A stretch of DNA of 64,000 bases from Tillus elongatus (GCA_964006375.1 OZ023267.1:89444512-89508511), one strand, 5' to 3'; shown: positions 51,855-63,507, counted from the stretch's first letter. Program-made: numbers and translations. Notes: generated by a model not told the origin, from the letters alone.

Positions 51855-54800
51855 TTTTTTTCTTTTTTTTTAATTTCAACAACATACCACGAGGGCTTAC
51901 AGTCTAAATACTATCGTACCGTGGGTGTTGACAAGGAGGAAAGAGGCAACTTGTTAATTGTGGACTTGAAGGTTCGGAAGAGAAGGAAAAACATGTGCTG
52001 GCAAGAAATTCCACAACTTGGAAGTCCTCGGGACAAAAGAGCGGGCATAAGAAGATGTTCTATCTCTGGTGATCTGGACAGTAAAAGGGTGCATTCGCTC
52101 TGTTCTCCTGGTAAATCTGTTGGGGGCAGCAGGTGGGGGAACTATGGAGGAAATCTCCTCTGAGCAGTGCTTAAGCAGATATCTATAAAAGAGAGAGAGG
52201 TCACCAACGGCACGTCGGTGGGCAAGGGATGGCAGCCTTTGGGTGAGGGTAGGGTCACCGATGAGACGTATAGCTCTCTTTTGAAGGGAGTCCAGGATAG
52301 CGAGTGTAGAAGCGGCAGCTGCACCTCAGATGTGGGAGCAGTATTAGAGGTTTGGCCTTATTTGTGAAGTATATAAGGTATAGAGATTAGCTGGTGAAAA
52401 GTATTTGCAAGCCCGGAAGAGGAAACCTAATTTCTTAGCAGCCGCTTCTGCAATTGATGTGACATGTTGGTGCCAATGAAGATTTCGATCCACAGAAATG
52501 CCAACAAGAGAAAAGGACTCATTACTTTGAATAACTTGGTTGTTCATTGTGATGGTTCTAGCGCTGGTGTATCTCTTATGAGAAAGAAAGCAAGACTGAG
52601 ATTTGGTGGGGTTGAATTGTACAAGATTTCTACTTCCCCAGTCTAATATTTTTTGGAGATCCACGGAGACAGAACCCTCCATGAGTCTGCGATCCTCATA
52701 TAATTGGGCTAAAGAGACAGGCTTAGAATATTGTATATTTGAGTGGAGGGTGCTGTCGTCTGGGTAACTGTAAACTGGGTTGGATGTGCTAGAGAGGATG
52801 TCATTGATGTGGAGAAGAAACAAAGTAGGGGCTAAAGCTGAACCTTGAGGAACTCCTGCATTAATTGGATACAGTTTAGAGGAATGGCCATCAACAACAA
52901 CAGAAATGCTCATGTTGGAGAGGAAATTTGCTGTCCAGGTATAAAGTTTTAGTGGTAGGCCATAGGCCGGAAGTTTATTAAGCAGCGCTGCGTGCCAAAC
53001 CTGGTCTAATGCTTTGAATATGTCCAGAGCGACAATCTGGGATTCACCGTGTAGTTCCACAGACTTGTTCCAAGAATGGGTGACAAAGGAAAGGGGGTCG
53101 GCAGTCGATCTGCGCTGATGGAATCCATACTGCCTGTCGTGGATTAGACTGTGTTTTTCAAGAAATTTTAGTAATTCGGTGTTTATATACTTTTCCATCA
53201 CTTTAGAGACGACTGAAAGGAGAGAAATGGGCCTGTAGTTGCTAGGAAGCGCTTTGGATCCTTTCTTGGGGATGGGTTGTACTCGAGCAGTTTTCCAGTT
53301 ACTAGGGAATATGGCGTTATTGTAAGATATCTGAAACAGACGAGTCAGGACAGGAGCAAGTTCTGCTGCGCATTTTTTGAAAATAATTGCTGGGATATCG
53401 TCAAGGCCAGAGGCTTTCCTGGTATTAAGAGAAGAGAGCATCTTTCGTACCTTTTTAGTTTTGAAAATGATATTTTATGCGCGACATTGGGGACTGTTGG
53501 TGGTTGAACATTTGGAGGTGGGTGTAGAGTAGAAGTGCCGGCGAACAACGAAGCAAAAAGTTCAGCCTTGCCCAGGGCGGTAGAAACAATTTCATCCCCT
53601 GAGACAAGAGGTGGGTACGTGCTTTTGCAGAAATTATTCCCAATAGATTTACTAAGAGTCCAGAAGGGTTTGCCGCTGTTGGAGCTTAAGAGGACTTTGT
53701 TTTTGAGGTGGTTATTAAACGAGTTTTTGGCCTCAGAAAGAATGCAGACATAGCGGTTTCTTGCGTCGTTAAATGCTTGACGGTTTTTTTGACTGGGATT
53801 GTGTAGAAGCGTTTTGTGAGCTTTGACCTCTTCAAGTCTGGCCTTGTCACAGGATTTAGAGCACCAGGGCTTTTGAGTAGCCGAAGAGGTTTTCTGTGTA
53901 CGTGGAATAAATATTTCCATGCCAGCTTGGATAATTTCGGTGACGTTTTGTGAGATATCAGAGGGGTCAGGATGAGAGAAGCAGACAGACGCCCATGAAA
54001 TGAGGAAAAGTAATCCCGCATTTCGTCCCAGTTTGCGGAGTTGTGGTGCCAAACGATACGTGGGTGTGATGACTGTGTGACCTCGGGTTGCATTGCGCAG
54101 GAAGCAGTGACCATGCCGTGGTCTGAGCGATCAAGGGGGGCGGTGAATGATATCTTATAGCATTCAGGTTTTGTAGTAAGAAGGAGATCCAAGGGATTTG
54201 AGCTGTGTGTTGGGATACGAGGAAAGTAAGTAGGTTGCTGAACCATATTGGCTAAAGATTTGCTGACTGCAAAGGCCTCCGCTGCTCTCCCTTGTGGATC
54301 GGTTTTTGAAGATCCTAGCCATTCCTTATTATGGACATTGAAGTCACCAAGAATAGTGACCTCGGAGGAAGGATATTCAGAAATCAGATAGTCGGTTTTT
54401 TCAGAAAGGTAGTCAAAGAGCTGGACAAAGTTGTTGTCAGAAGGTGACCGATAAATGCAACAGATGAATTTAGTTGCAGCCCTAAGAGGAGGTATTATCC
54501 ATAGTGTGCCTTTTCCTCCAGCTTCTAAATTGGAGAGTCTGCTGCGGGTAGATTGCTACGGACGTATGCGCACGCGCCTCTATGCAATCTAATGGAAGTA
54601 AGGAGCTCATACCCCGATTAGTGGCTGTTTTGGCAATGATTTGGGTTTCGGTGAGGAAGAGGAGTTGGGGCCTGTTAGCCTGGAGGAAATGGTGGACGGA
54701 GTTCAGGTTAGAATTTAGGCCACATATATTTGAAAAGGATATGTTAAATCTTGACGTTGGCGCCCCCTGTACACCCCTCTCCCGGAGATCCGAATGGAGG

Positions 54801-54860
54801 GGTATTTTACCTCCGGAATCTTTTGTACAAGGATGAGCAATCATCATTTTTGCTTATAAG
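51855..54860 (-). mobile_element. Non-LTR element (CR1/jockey-like), minus strand
   Basis: Read on the minus strand the element has an endonuclease, a linker, RT and an A-rich 3' tail (T-rich 51,855-51,871 on the plus strand). The 5' end is not defined. ORF1 is not seen, so the copy is 5' truncated or starts at ORF2. Confidence 0.85.
51920..54847 (-). pseudogene. Endonuclease-RT polyprotein of the CR1/jockey-like element, broken
   Basis: The endonuclease N-terminus is at 54,482-54,847 (FSNICGLNSNLNSVHHFL and LLFLTETQI, with the catalytic glutamate in TETQ). The endonuclease end has RSDHG near 54,130 (D and H of the catalytic core). The linker (53,455-54,050) shows PWCSKSCDKAR. RT occupies 52,344-53,441 with NYRPISLLSVVSKVMEK, the first acid box as LDIFKALDQVWH, NAGVPQGSALAPTLF, and YPDD at 52,756-52,767 where YADD is usual. 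The last part continues in another frame to about 51,920 with CRTVERMHPFT-like, poorly kept sequence. Frameshifts near 54,480, 53,690, 53,450 and 52,344 disable it. Confidence 0.9.
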
Positions 54861-55800
54861 GGAAATCGACTCATACACCAGAACCGGAAATGTCTGTTGG
54901 GACTTCACTGGCCCTTTGATGTATAGGGTGGTACCTCCTCGGGCGTGAAAAAAATCCTTTACTATTACGTAAAGGAAAATTCCACTACCACCTGCTATGG
55001 ATTGGATTGGATCAATGTTTCCCACTTTAAAAATAAGATTAATAAAGGGACTATCAATTGTCCAATAGTTATGCTTTTCGACATAGTAGGAGGATACAAA
55101 ACATTATCATTTTGCATCGATGCCTATTGTCGTTGACATGGACAGATTTTATCAATTATTCCTAATTATATGGCTAAGCTATAAAGTTGTCGGTATACAA
55201 AATTATTCTATCCACATTAATAATTTGGATCTTCTAATTCACCAGCCCACTATGCTAGTAATCGTGTTTGAAGAGGTAAATATAACTTTTTAGAATTGTC
55301 TGTGCGAGATACAGATTTTGTATCCGGCGGCTGAGAATGTGGGATGGAGAAAATTGGTATTGCAATACTGAATGTGTCGCTTGATCCATTCCAGTGTGAG
55401 GAGGGCCATTTAAGCGCACACATTACAGACTCCGGGTCTAAAACAGCTCTACAGGAGCTAGCTACAGCCCTCCACAAGGTATAAAACTTGACATGATGAC
55501 AGTATAGCTTCCTCCGATATGAAACTCAATTTTAAGTTTAATTTTTACAAAATTTTGAACCTCAGCAATTCAACCAGACGATGAACTTTAATCAAATTGG
55601 ATCTTTTTAAATTAATTAAAAAATTCACACATAAAAGTTACCGTCGATTTATAGTACATAACATAATTATCTAACTGATTTTTCTCGAGAACCGTACATC
55701 CGATCAAAGTGCACCAAAAACATATTTTCTTCACAGAAACTATTAAATATTTTATAATTTAATTAAATTCACATCCAAAAAAGTTGAGGTAATATTTGCC
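54861..55800. other. Stretch without recognised gene
   Basis: Short frames of up to 75 codons exist on both strands, but none resembles a known family. No repeat shared with the window was found. Confidence 0.45.
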
Positions 55801-55805
55801 TACAA

Positions 55806-56763
55806 CCATTTGTTAAGTACCTACCTTTTAGTAGTGGCTTGGATAAGTTTGTGAGCCAGGAAAATCGGCCTAGGTTTTCCCGGAAAATATTGTGTTTTAT
55901 TTCGAAAAAAAATTATATCTCCGGAAATAACAAAGTAAGGGCAACCAAATTTGGTAGGCGGGTTTATCATTATAGGTAAATTACGTACAAAAATTTAGCT
56001 CTCTAGGTTGAGACAAAACAGTTATAGGAATTTAAAGAAAAATAAATTGGGGTTTTCCTCAAAACGTGAAAGTCGCGATTTCAAACGTCAAAATTGGCAG
56101 CATTTAGGCAAAGAACCTGAAACTAATACGAGGTATGGAAAGAAAATGCCCCAATGCCCAAAGCCTGAAGTCTTAGCTTCAACCGTCATTGTCCTTCATC
56201 TTACTAAAATATTCCCAGAAAATTCATTTCAAATAGACCCTTTCTCTGATGTTTTGGCAGTAGTCTTAACTATAGAGTTTATCGTTTAATGGTATATAAT
56301 TTTTGTCGAATTTTCGTAAAAAAACAATAAAGCTCAATATGTCCGTTATTATACAAGATATTAAAAAAAATATACATAGGGTGTCTTGAGCTACATCTTA
56401 AAAAATATTTCTACAATCACAGGATGGCCCATAAGTCGTTCGTGATACAAATTTTCTTTTTTTTAATCGAACACACCTTATGTTACTGCATTTTTTCATT
56501 TTCCATCTAAATATAATGAATGTCTGTAAGAAAAAAATGCGGGACGCAGCGAGCGCGTTATGGTAGCGAATTTTCATTAAATACTTCAAATTTGAATAGC
56601 TCAATTTCCTATTAACCTATGAGGTTGGCCAAGAAACCAGTTTTTTCTGGAACACTTTCAGTTTATTTCGGAAATTTTTGTACATTTTTAAAGAATACAG
56701 TTAATTGATGAAACATGGTACATTGTTTCTACTATATAGGTTATACTGGTGACCAAATTTGAT
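55806..56763 (+). mobile_element. Repeat family X with partial MITE M, third copy
   Basis: Block order is as at 8,285-9,150. The conserved small frame is here 56,008-56,289 (93 codons, with QHLGKEPETNTRYGKKM and VLASTVIVLHLTKIFPE). The M part starts GGGACGCAGCGAGCGCG at 56,540 but lacks its right terminal repeat. Confidence 0.65.
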
Positions 56764-56960
56764 GCAATGACGGTTGAAGCTGAAACTGAAACGTTTGCAG
56801 AAGACTCTTCTTGCGACATTTTCTTTACATAATCCGTATTTGTTTCAGGTTCTTTGCCTAAATGTTGCGAATTTTGACGTTTCAAATCGCGACTTTGACG
56901 TTTTGAGGAAAACCCAATTTTTTTTAATGCCTATAACTTTTATGTCTTTCAACTCACACT
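56764..56960 (-). repeat. Inverted fragment of family X
   Basis: Reverse complement of about 56,030-56,200 of the adjoining copy (TTTGCCTAAATGTTGCGAAT, then GACGTTTTGAGGAAAACCC). Together with 55,960-56,170 it forms an inverted pair. Confidence 0.65.
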
Positions 56961-57335
56961 TAAATTTTGGTACGTGATATATGTGTGATAGTGTAAGTCT
57001 CTTTAGAAGAAACTTGTATTACAAATTTGATGATAGTTATACAAAACATTTCCTGGAGGAAACTTAATTCATATTTAGAAAAGTAAATTATCTGCCAAAT
57101 TATAAACGTAGCAGTTATTTTTCCTTATTAATCGCCTGAGTGAGTTCGTTTTAGTTAACCTAAGCAAACCGGTTTTATCAAAAATAACAAAATTATAATT
57201 TCAGACTCAAAGGTTACAAACTTATTCAGGCGTTTTAAACAAAAATGAAATCTTGTTCAAAACGTATGAAATCTGTGCACTATTGTTTTTTCAAATGTCA
57301 AAATAAAACATAAAAAACATACATTTATCGAGCTT

Positions 57336-57380
57336 TAGACTAGCACGCTTCCACTGAGCTATCTGGTAATACGTCAACTA
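57336..57380 (-). other. tRNA 5' half-like sequence (left arm)
   Basis: The minus strand reads GATAGCTCAGTGGAAGCGTG, which fits a tRNA D-arm with box A. No B box follows at the right distance, so it is a relic rather than a tRNA gene. Confidence 0.4.
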
Positions 57381-58202
57381 GGGTTTTGTTTACATGATAC
57401 TGGACACCAGCTTCATGCTCGGGGTAGTATATGAAAAGTATACGTAACAATTAATTACAGAATTAGTAGAATTGCCATTGAAACACATCCCACAAATGTT
57501 TCGGTCTTATTTGACGTCTTATGTTTCAGTTTAAAGATGAAAGAAACTATTTTAGAATCATTTTTATAATGACTTGGCTTGAAATTGTTTACATTTCTAC
57601 TATATTATGCGACATAATAATATATCTATGCTGCGCTAAAACTGTATTTGGGGGCGTTCACAAAGCTACAAATATCTACAAATGTGTATTTTAATAATTG
57701 ATTGAATCCTCCAGTTAAATAACAATCATTTGGCAAATTTTTATGCTGTCTGTCATTTTTCATAATTGCGACCGAGATTTCACGACTGTTTGTTCGGATG
57801 GTATGTTTTATGCCTGTTATATATTTAGTTTCGTTAGCGTTGATGTACGGTTTATACCTGTTGTATGAATCAATCTACGCGTGGCAGTTAACTACTCTGT
57901 CAGGCATTGGAATTTAACCACTAAGTCGTTTCAACGCCTGTCTTTGGGCTTTTATTTTTAATTGGGAAAAACTCTAAATATTGTGTACCAAGTTACTTTA
58001 AATTCACAACGTGGGTTTATTTGTACGATTTCTAGCCAAACGTCTCATTGTCGCTACTCTGATACTAAAAATATAGCGTTTGCTCTTCGATTTTCCATCA
58101 GAAAAACTTGAGCATAAAGCCGGATTAACGAACTAGACCTCGGTTTTCGCCCAAAGTTTAATTGAAATCAGTTTAGTATTTTTTGAGTTATCGCTCGGAT
58201 AC

Positions 58203-58207
<5 letters not shown>

Positions 58208-58285
<78 letters not shown>
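58208..58285. repeat. (AT)n microsatellite
   Basis: About 78 bp inside the middle of the long-inverted-repeat element. Confidence 0.95.
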
Positions 58286-58288
<3 letters not shown>

Positions 58289-58574
58289 ATAAAAATTTTG
58301 ACGGACCTTGGTTTTGAGAATAATTTTTTCAAAAGCTTTTTATTGTGACCTCTCTATTAGATAATTTTTCTTAATGAAAATCGACTAACAATGATTCTAA
58401 AACAGTTTCTTTTATCTTTAAACTTAAACATAAAACGTCATATAAGACCAAACAATCCTTGAAAGGGTTTCAATGGCAATTCTACTAATTCTGTAATTAA
58501 TTGTTACGTATACTTTTCATATGCTACCCGGGCATGAAGCATGTGTTATGTATCGTGTAGACAAAACGTTAGGT

Positions 58575-58647
58575 GCTAATAAGCAAATAGCGCATTGGAA
58601 GCGACCTGGACTGCTATGCAGAAGGTTGAATGATAGAATCCAGCTCA
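58575..58647 (+). other. tRNA-like sequence (right arm)
   Basis: TAGCGCATTGGAAGCG at 58,588 fits box A and CAGAAGGTTGAATG followed by ATAGAATCC fits a mutated T-arm with box B. Stems are not complete and no clear acceptor end pairs, so a tRNA-derived SINE head is more likely than a functional tRNA. Confidence 0.4.
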
Positions 58648-59010
58648 ATGAATGTATGGTTTTTATGTTTTATTTTGACATTTGGAGAAACAACAGTGCA
58701 CAGATTTCATACGTTTTGAACAAGATCTCATTTTTGTTTAAAACGCCTGAACAAGTTTGTCACCTTTCAGTCTGAAATTAAAATTTTCAGCAGACATTTT
58801 GTTATTGTTGATATTGAAAAAACTGGTTTGATTAGGTTGACTAAAACGAAATCATACTGGCAATTACGAAGGAAAATAACTGCTACGTTTATAATTTGGC
58901 AGATACTTTACTTTTTAAATATGAATTACCTTTCCTTCTGGAAATCTTTTGTATAACTTTAATGAAATTTGTAATACAACTTTCTTTTAAATAACCTTAC
59001 ACTATCTACA

Positions 59011-59360
59011 AATATAGCAAAATTTACCTTTTGAGCTTCATAGAAAAGGAGTTAGAACACAAGATTTTTTTGATAATAGAGAGATATCGATGGCAACACT
59101 TTCGAAAAAAATCCTTTAAATGTGCGCGTACTACGACCTCTAAAATCGATCTTCAAGGTCTGTGTAAGTTTAAAGCATTAACTTTACTAATATGCCGTAT
59201 AATATTACTGTACAAATCTTATGAAAATTCGCTACTATAACGCACTTGCTGCGTCCCGAATTTTTTTCGATTGCTATTTTATGTGATCCTTTTCCGGTAC
59301 ACCCCCTCTCCTGCAGTTACCTAACACTATCTACTTCTTATATTCCACCCCTCGTGTTTT
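59011..59360. other. F2-like remnant and solo MITE M end
   Basis: 59,070-59,170 resembles a diverged F2 terminal repeat on the minus strand. 59,221-59,256 is a single M end (ACGCACTTGCTGCGTCCC). No gene. Confidence 0.5.
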
Positions 59361-59479
59361 TAACTGGGCTGGTGGGGTAGGGAGACGACGTCGTAGGGGT
59401 TGTCTTCCCTTTCCGGCATACCTACAAACACTGTCGATGCATAAACCACATGAAAAATTTCTTCCGAACAACCCCCGAC

Positions 59480-59975
59480 AAAGTTACGGATGATAGATGA
59501 ACTAAGGACTGAGGAGGCCATGGAGAAGCACTGGAGGTCGGTCAGTGGCTGTAGACAAGGGAGCGACTGCGTGGAGAGGCCGGATACAAACAAGACTGCC
59601 TGGCTTCTTGCTAGGAGTCGGTCGGCGCTTCGCTGCATCATTGGAGTGCTAAGGCATTGCGTTCTCAGAAGACACCCTACATTGGTCGGTGTCGAGAGGG
59701 ATCCCATTTGCCAGGAAGGCGGAGAGACTGAAGAAAATTCTTACCACTACCTGTGTGAATGTGAGGCTTTTGGGAGTCTTCGAACAGAAATGTTTGCTTC
59801 GAGGACTCTACAGGGGAGCCAAGTACGTTCTGTCCAATGAAAGACCGCCATGACCTTTATTTCGAGGTTAAGGAGGTTTGGTGAGGGGGGGGGGGGAGTA
59901 GGGCATGGTTGCTGGATGCCGAGGTTCGCAAAAAGGGCCCAAAGTGGCCTACTTGCCTGGCGCTAGCCTCCTTAC
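59480..59975 (+). pseudogene. 3' fragment of an RNase H-type non-LTR polyprotein
   Basis: The open frame 59,490-59,840 has the C-terminal domain found after RNase H in insect I/R1/LOA-like elements. A leucine-rich LLARSRSALRCIIGVLRH block is followed by a degenerate zinc motif with YHYLCECEAFGSLR, in which one cysteine of the usual C-x2-C pair is missing (PICQEGGE). After the stop comes a short 3' end with a G-run at 59,886-59,898 and then the TAC tract, probably the tail of this element. Everything upstream of this C-terminus is absent or unrecognisable, so it is a short 5'-truncated copy. Confidence 0.75.
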
Positions 59976-59979
59976 CATT

Positions 59980-59980
59980 G

Positions 59981-60049
<69 letters not shown>

Positions 60050-60085
60050 GTACTACTACTACTACTACTACTAGTAGTACTCCCT
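59980..60085. repeat. (TAC)n tract, left side of the R1-like insertion
   Basis: About 95 bp of TAC/CTA repeats with two CTAGTA interruptions. Such a tract also follows the element at 63,731-63,768. Confidence 0.95.
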
Positions 60086-60599
60086 GCATGTAACTAACAT
60101 CGATGAAGACACAACGAAGGAAGAACTAGTTGAAGCCATCATAGCAGTCACACAAGTAAGTGAAGAACTTATACAGGTGACATCTTTAAGACCGGGGGGA
60201 CGAGAAAGCCAAGTGGCTACGGTCGAAGTCGAAAAAAGTGTAGCCACGCAGTTGCTGAAACGACGAAACATCAAAGTAGGCTGGGCTGTGTGCCAGATCA
60301 GAGAAAGGGTATACCTTAAAAGATGTTATAAATGTCTAGAATTCGGTCACACGAAGCTGGAATGCAGTAACCCAGATAGGTCGGAAGAATGCATGAATTG
60401 TGGGAAGAAAGGGCACAAGGCAAAAGAATGCAAGGACTTAGCCTTCTGCTTACAATGCAAAAAAAATGGCCATAGAGCGGACCAGTTTAGATGTCCGTTT
60501 TTCAAGCGTCTAATCCAAGAAGCGGAGGACAAGAATAGAGCCAAAAAAAAGGGAAGACCTAGACTAGCGAGTAGTGTTACGGTAGAAGATGGGTATTAA
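60086..60599 (+). CDS. ORF1 (gag-like), 3' part, of the R1-like element
   Basis: The open frame enters directly from the TAC tract, so the N-terminal part of ORF1 is lost through 5' truncation. The retained part ends in three retroviral-type zinc knuckles: CYKCLEFGHTKLEC, CMNCGKKGHKAKEC, and a third of longer spacing, CLQCKKNGHRADQFRC. This set is typical of R1-clade ORF1 proteins, which coat the element RNA. The stop TAA at 60,597 overlaps the ORF2 start by 11 bases, an arrangement compatible with coupled reinitiation as in related R1/TRAS elements. No internal stop is seen. Confidence 0.85.
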
Positions 60600-63507
60600 A
60601 GTTTTACAAATCAACGTCGGGAGGGGTAAAGAAGCACAGGATCTAGCAATAGCTACCGCAAGGCAAATAGATATAGACATGTTAATAATTTGTGAACCCA
60701 ACAAAAAGCAAGTAGCAAGCCAGAACTGGATAAAGGATCAAAAAACAGATGTAGCGATTAGGTTTTTAAAAAGAAATCTTAGTGTCAGTGGTGTAGTGCG
60801 GGGAAAAGGATTTGTGTGTGTGAAAACAGATAGTGTTAAGTGGATAGTGTGCTATGTTTCGCCAAATATTCCGCTGCAAACATATAAGGCGGAGGTGGAC
60901 AAAATAGTGCAGGAAGCAGATAACGGATACCATGCTGTGGTTCTGGCTGGAGATATAAATGCCAAATCGGTGGTATGGGGAGCACCAAAAACTGATCAAA
61001 AAGGCCACTACTGGATGGACCATTTCTCAGCACTGGATCTGGTGGTCTTGAATAATGGAGATTCGACTTTTGTTCGAGGTTCTAGTGAATCACACATAGA
61101 CATCACTGCTGCTTCCAACAGAATCGCAAAGTCTTTCAAGAATTGGGAAGTGTTGAAAATGGACAGCCACACCGACCACAAATATATTTACTTCGAAGTG
61201 GGGGACGTAGAAACAAAAGGCGCACAACGTGCGCAAAAACACTATGTGGATTGGGAGACATTTCGAGCCTCACTGGAGTTGAGAGTTGGTCATGAAAGTA
61301 TGCACACATCACCGAAAGAGTGTACAAAGGTAATTGGGGAAGCTTACAAAGATAGCCTTCTGAGAGAACACAAGATCCCCATAAGAGTCCCTTACTGGTG
61401 GAACTCGGACATTCAGGAAAAAAGAGACGAATGTAATAAAATAAGACGTACTCAGACTAAACTGTTAAAGAAAAAGAATATAAACAGCAACAAGCTCATC
61501 GAAGTAAACACTCAACTCAAGGAAAAAAGGAAGACGCTAAGAAAACTCATCCGCAGATCTAAAAAAGACCATTGGCAACGAATATGCGAGAAGCTTGAAA
61601 ATGACATTTGGGGAGGTGCATACAAAATAGTGACAAAGGAACTCAAGCTGGTCACTCCGTATGAGCTGCACCCTGACATAAAAAGAAAGGTAGTATCCAG
61701 ACTATTTCCTAGTGAAAACGACTCTTGGGAAGAAAATCAGACAGAGACAACCGTCGAGCCATTCACCATAGAGGAACTGAGAGCAGCAGCAAGAAAAATG
61801 AAACGAGGCAAGGCGGCCGGCCCGGACAAGCTACCTGCTGAAGTCATAAAGGAGGTAATTGACCAGCAGCCGCAATGGATATTAAAAGTTCTTAATGGCC
61901 TACTGAAAGAACAAAAGTTTCCAACCGACTGGAAGGTGGCCAGGGTGGTGCTGTTACCAAAGGGAAAAGACTGCATGGAGGAACTGAAATTCAGGCCAGT
62001 ATGCTTACTGAACGCTATTAGTAAACTCTATGAGGCGCTGATAAGAGAGAGAATCGGAGCAGAAATGGCAGCAAAGGGAAACTTGCACGAGAACCAGTAT
62101 GGCTTCAGGAGTGGGAGATCTACTATCCAGGCTGTGGAGAGTATCTACGAGTTCCTGGATCATACAAAAGAGAAGTGGTGTGTGCTACTTCTTCTAGATG
62201 TTAAAAATGCATTTAACACCGCCAGGCACAGTCTGATCATTAGAGAACTGAGGCGCAGAAACATATCAGCATATTTGGTGAACACGGTGTCGGACTACTT
62301 GAAAGATCGTAGGGTAGTCTGTAACAAAGGAGAGGAGATTCCCGCACCAATGGGCGTCCCGCAGGGCTCGGTCTTGGGGCCCACATTGTGGAATATCCTT
62401 TACGATGGAGTGCTGGGGGTACCACTTATTGGAACGGCTAGGACCATAGCTTTTGCTGATGACCTCGCACTAGTGGTGGCCGCTGAGGACGAAAAGTCGC
62501 TAATAGCGCAAGCAAATGAGTGCCTCAGGAGAATAGACCGATGGCTAGTTCACCATAAATTGGAGTTGGAACCAAATAAAACAGAGGCGCTGATTCTAAA
62601 AGGTAAGAGAGACCGCAACAACATCTGCTTTAACATAAGAGACTTACAAATAAAACCAAAAAACAACGTAAAGTACTTAGGAATATATGTAGACCAGGGA
62701 AGAACGTTCAAACAGCATGTAGTGGAAACTGTAAAAAAAGCCGAAACCAGAGTCTCCATCTTGACAAGATTGTTTCCAAATGTAGGGGGCCCTAGCAGCT
62801 CGAAGAGGGCAGTTTTGGGCACCGTGGTGCACAATATCGTGCTTTATGGCGCACCAATATGGCATAGTGTCCTCAAATATAAAAGATATAGGGAAATGCT
62901 GGAGCGAGTACAACGGAAGATCTTGTTGCGTATTGCATCGGCGTATAGAACGGTGTCGACGAAGGCCTTAAATGTTATCACAGGAATTATCCCCATAAAA
63001 CTACAAGTAGAAGAGAGGGTACAAATCCACCAAGCTGGTCAAGATGATAAAATCAATATAAGGGAACGTATTATGAAAGAGTGGCAGGAAGAGTGGAACA
63101 GCAACACTGAGAAAGGACAGTGGACAAAGTCTCTTATAGGAGACCTGACGGCATGGGTGAAGTGCGAGCATCGGAAGTTGGATTTTTGGCTGACGCAGAT
63201 CCTTACGGGCCATGGATCTTTTGGCGCATACACTAAAAGAATGGGACTGGAGACATCCGATCTCTGTGTGTATTGTGTGAATAGTGTAGACTCGGTCGAA
63301 CATGTGATCTTTGAGTGTCCGAAATGGAGCGATGCAAGAGAAGAAGCAGAGGCGAAATTAAAATCTAAGCTGACTATAGCAAATATAATCCCTGAAATGA
63401 TCGAATCTAGGGAAAGCTGGGATACACTTCACAACATGATGGTGAATATTATGAAGCAGAAGAAACGGGAAGAAAATGAGAGACACCAAAGGAAGATCAA
63501 CATATAA
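60589..63507 (+). CDS. ORF2 endonuclease-reverse transcriptase of the R1-like element
   Basis: This is a complete 972-residue frame. Residues 1-210 form an apurinic-type endonuclease of the R1 clade (VLQINVGRG, the glutamate in ICEPNKKQ, AGDINAKSVVWG, and SHTDHKYI at the end), which nicks the target site. Residues about 410-700 form the RT: GKAAGPDKLPAEVIK, FRPVCLLNAISKLYE, LLLDVKNAFNTA with the first catalytic D, GVPQGSVLGPTLW, and FADD at residues 622-625 (62,452-62,463). The C-terminus has CVYC ... EHVIFEC, the CCHC motif needed for RNA/target recognition in R1-like proteins. No RNase H domain is present, which separates it from the element at 48,316. All catalytic residues are kept and there is no internal stop, so the protein could be active, though the genomic copy has lost its 5' end. 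Confidence 0.95.
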   Translation: MGIKVLQINVGRGKEAQDLAIATARQIDIDMLIICEPNKKQVASQNWIKDQKTDVAIRFLKRNLSVSGVVRGKGFVCVKTDSVKWIVCYVSPNIPLQTYKAEVDKIVQEADNGYHAVVLAGDINAKSVVWGAPKTDQKGHYWMDHFSALDLVVLNNGDSTFVRGSSESHIDITAASNRIAKSFKNWEVLKMDSHTDHKYIYFEVGDVETKGAQRAQKHYVDWETFRASLELRVGHESMHTSPKECTKVIGEAYKDSLLREHKIPIRVPYWWNSDIQEKRDECNKIRRTQTKLLKKKNINSNKLIEVNTQLKEKRKTLRKLIRRSKKDHWQRICEKLENDIWGGAYKIVTKELKLVTPYELHPDIKRKVVSRLFPSENDSWEENQTETTVEPFTIEELRAAARKMKRGKAAGPDKLPAEVIKEVIDQQPQWILKVLNGLLKEQKFPTDWKVARVVLLPKGKDCMEELKFRPVCLLNAISKLYEALIRERIGAEMAAKGNLHENQYGFRSGRSTIQAVESIYEFLDHTKEKWCVLLLLDVKNAFNTARHSLIIRELRRRNISAYLVNTVSDYLKDRRVVCNKGEEIPAPMGVPQGSVLGPTLWNILYDGVLGVPLIGTARTIAFADDLALVVAAEDEKSLIAQANECLRRIDRWLVHHKLELEPNKTEALILKGKRDRNNICFNIRDLQIKPKNNVKYLGIYVDQGRTFKQHVVETVKKAETRVSILTRLFPNVGGPSSSKRAVLGTVVHNIVLYGAPIWHSVLKYKRYREMLERVQRKILLRIASAYRTVSTKALNVITGIIPIKLQVEERVQIHQAGQDDKINIRERIMKEWQEEWNSNTEKGQWTKSLIGDLTAWVKCEHRKLDFWLTQILTGHGSFGAYTKRMGLETSDLCVYCVNSVDSVEHVIFECPKWSDAREEAEAKLKSKLTIANIIPEMIESRESWDTLHNMMVNIMKQKKREENERHQRKINI

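Larger units (their letters stand above)
56985..59010. mobile_element. Long-inverted-repeat element, 2.0 kb, with tRNA-like sequence
   Basis: Arms of about 570-620 bp (56,985-57,550 and 58,385-59,010) are inverted copies with many substitutions and indels. The 830-bp middle holds (AT)n at 58,208-58,285 and a family X-like terminal module at 58,090-58,205. There is no coding capacity. Both arms carry a tRNA-related block in their inner third. The foldback shape resembles a non-autonomous TIR element, and the older divergence of the arms argues against recent formation. Confidence 0.65.

Noticed and set aside
58575..58647. Functional tRNA gene
   Set aside because: The acceptor stem and B box are degraded. 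It fits better as a tRNA-derived repeat relic.
59905..60097. Poly-Thr and poly-Leu frames
   Set aside because: Translations of the TAC tract.
62240..63303. Minus-strand frames of 60-100 codons over the R1-like ORF2
   Set aside because: They are shadows of the intact plus-strand frame.
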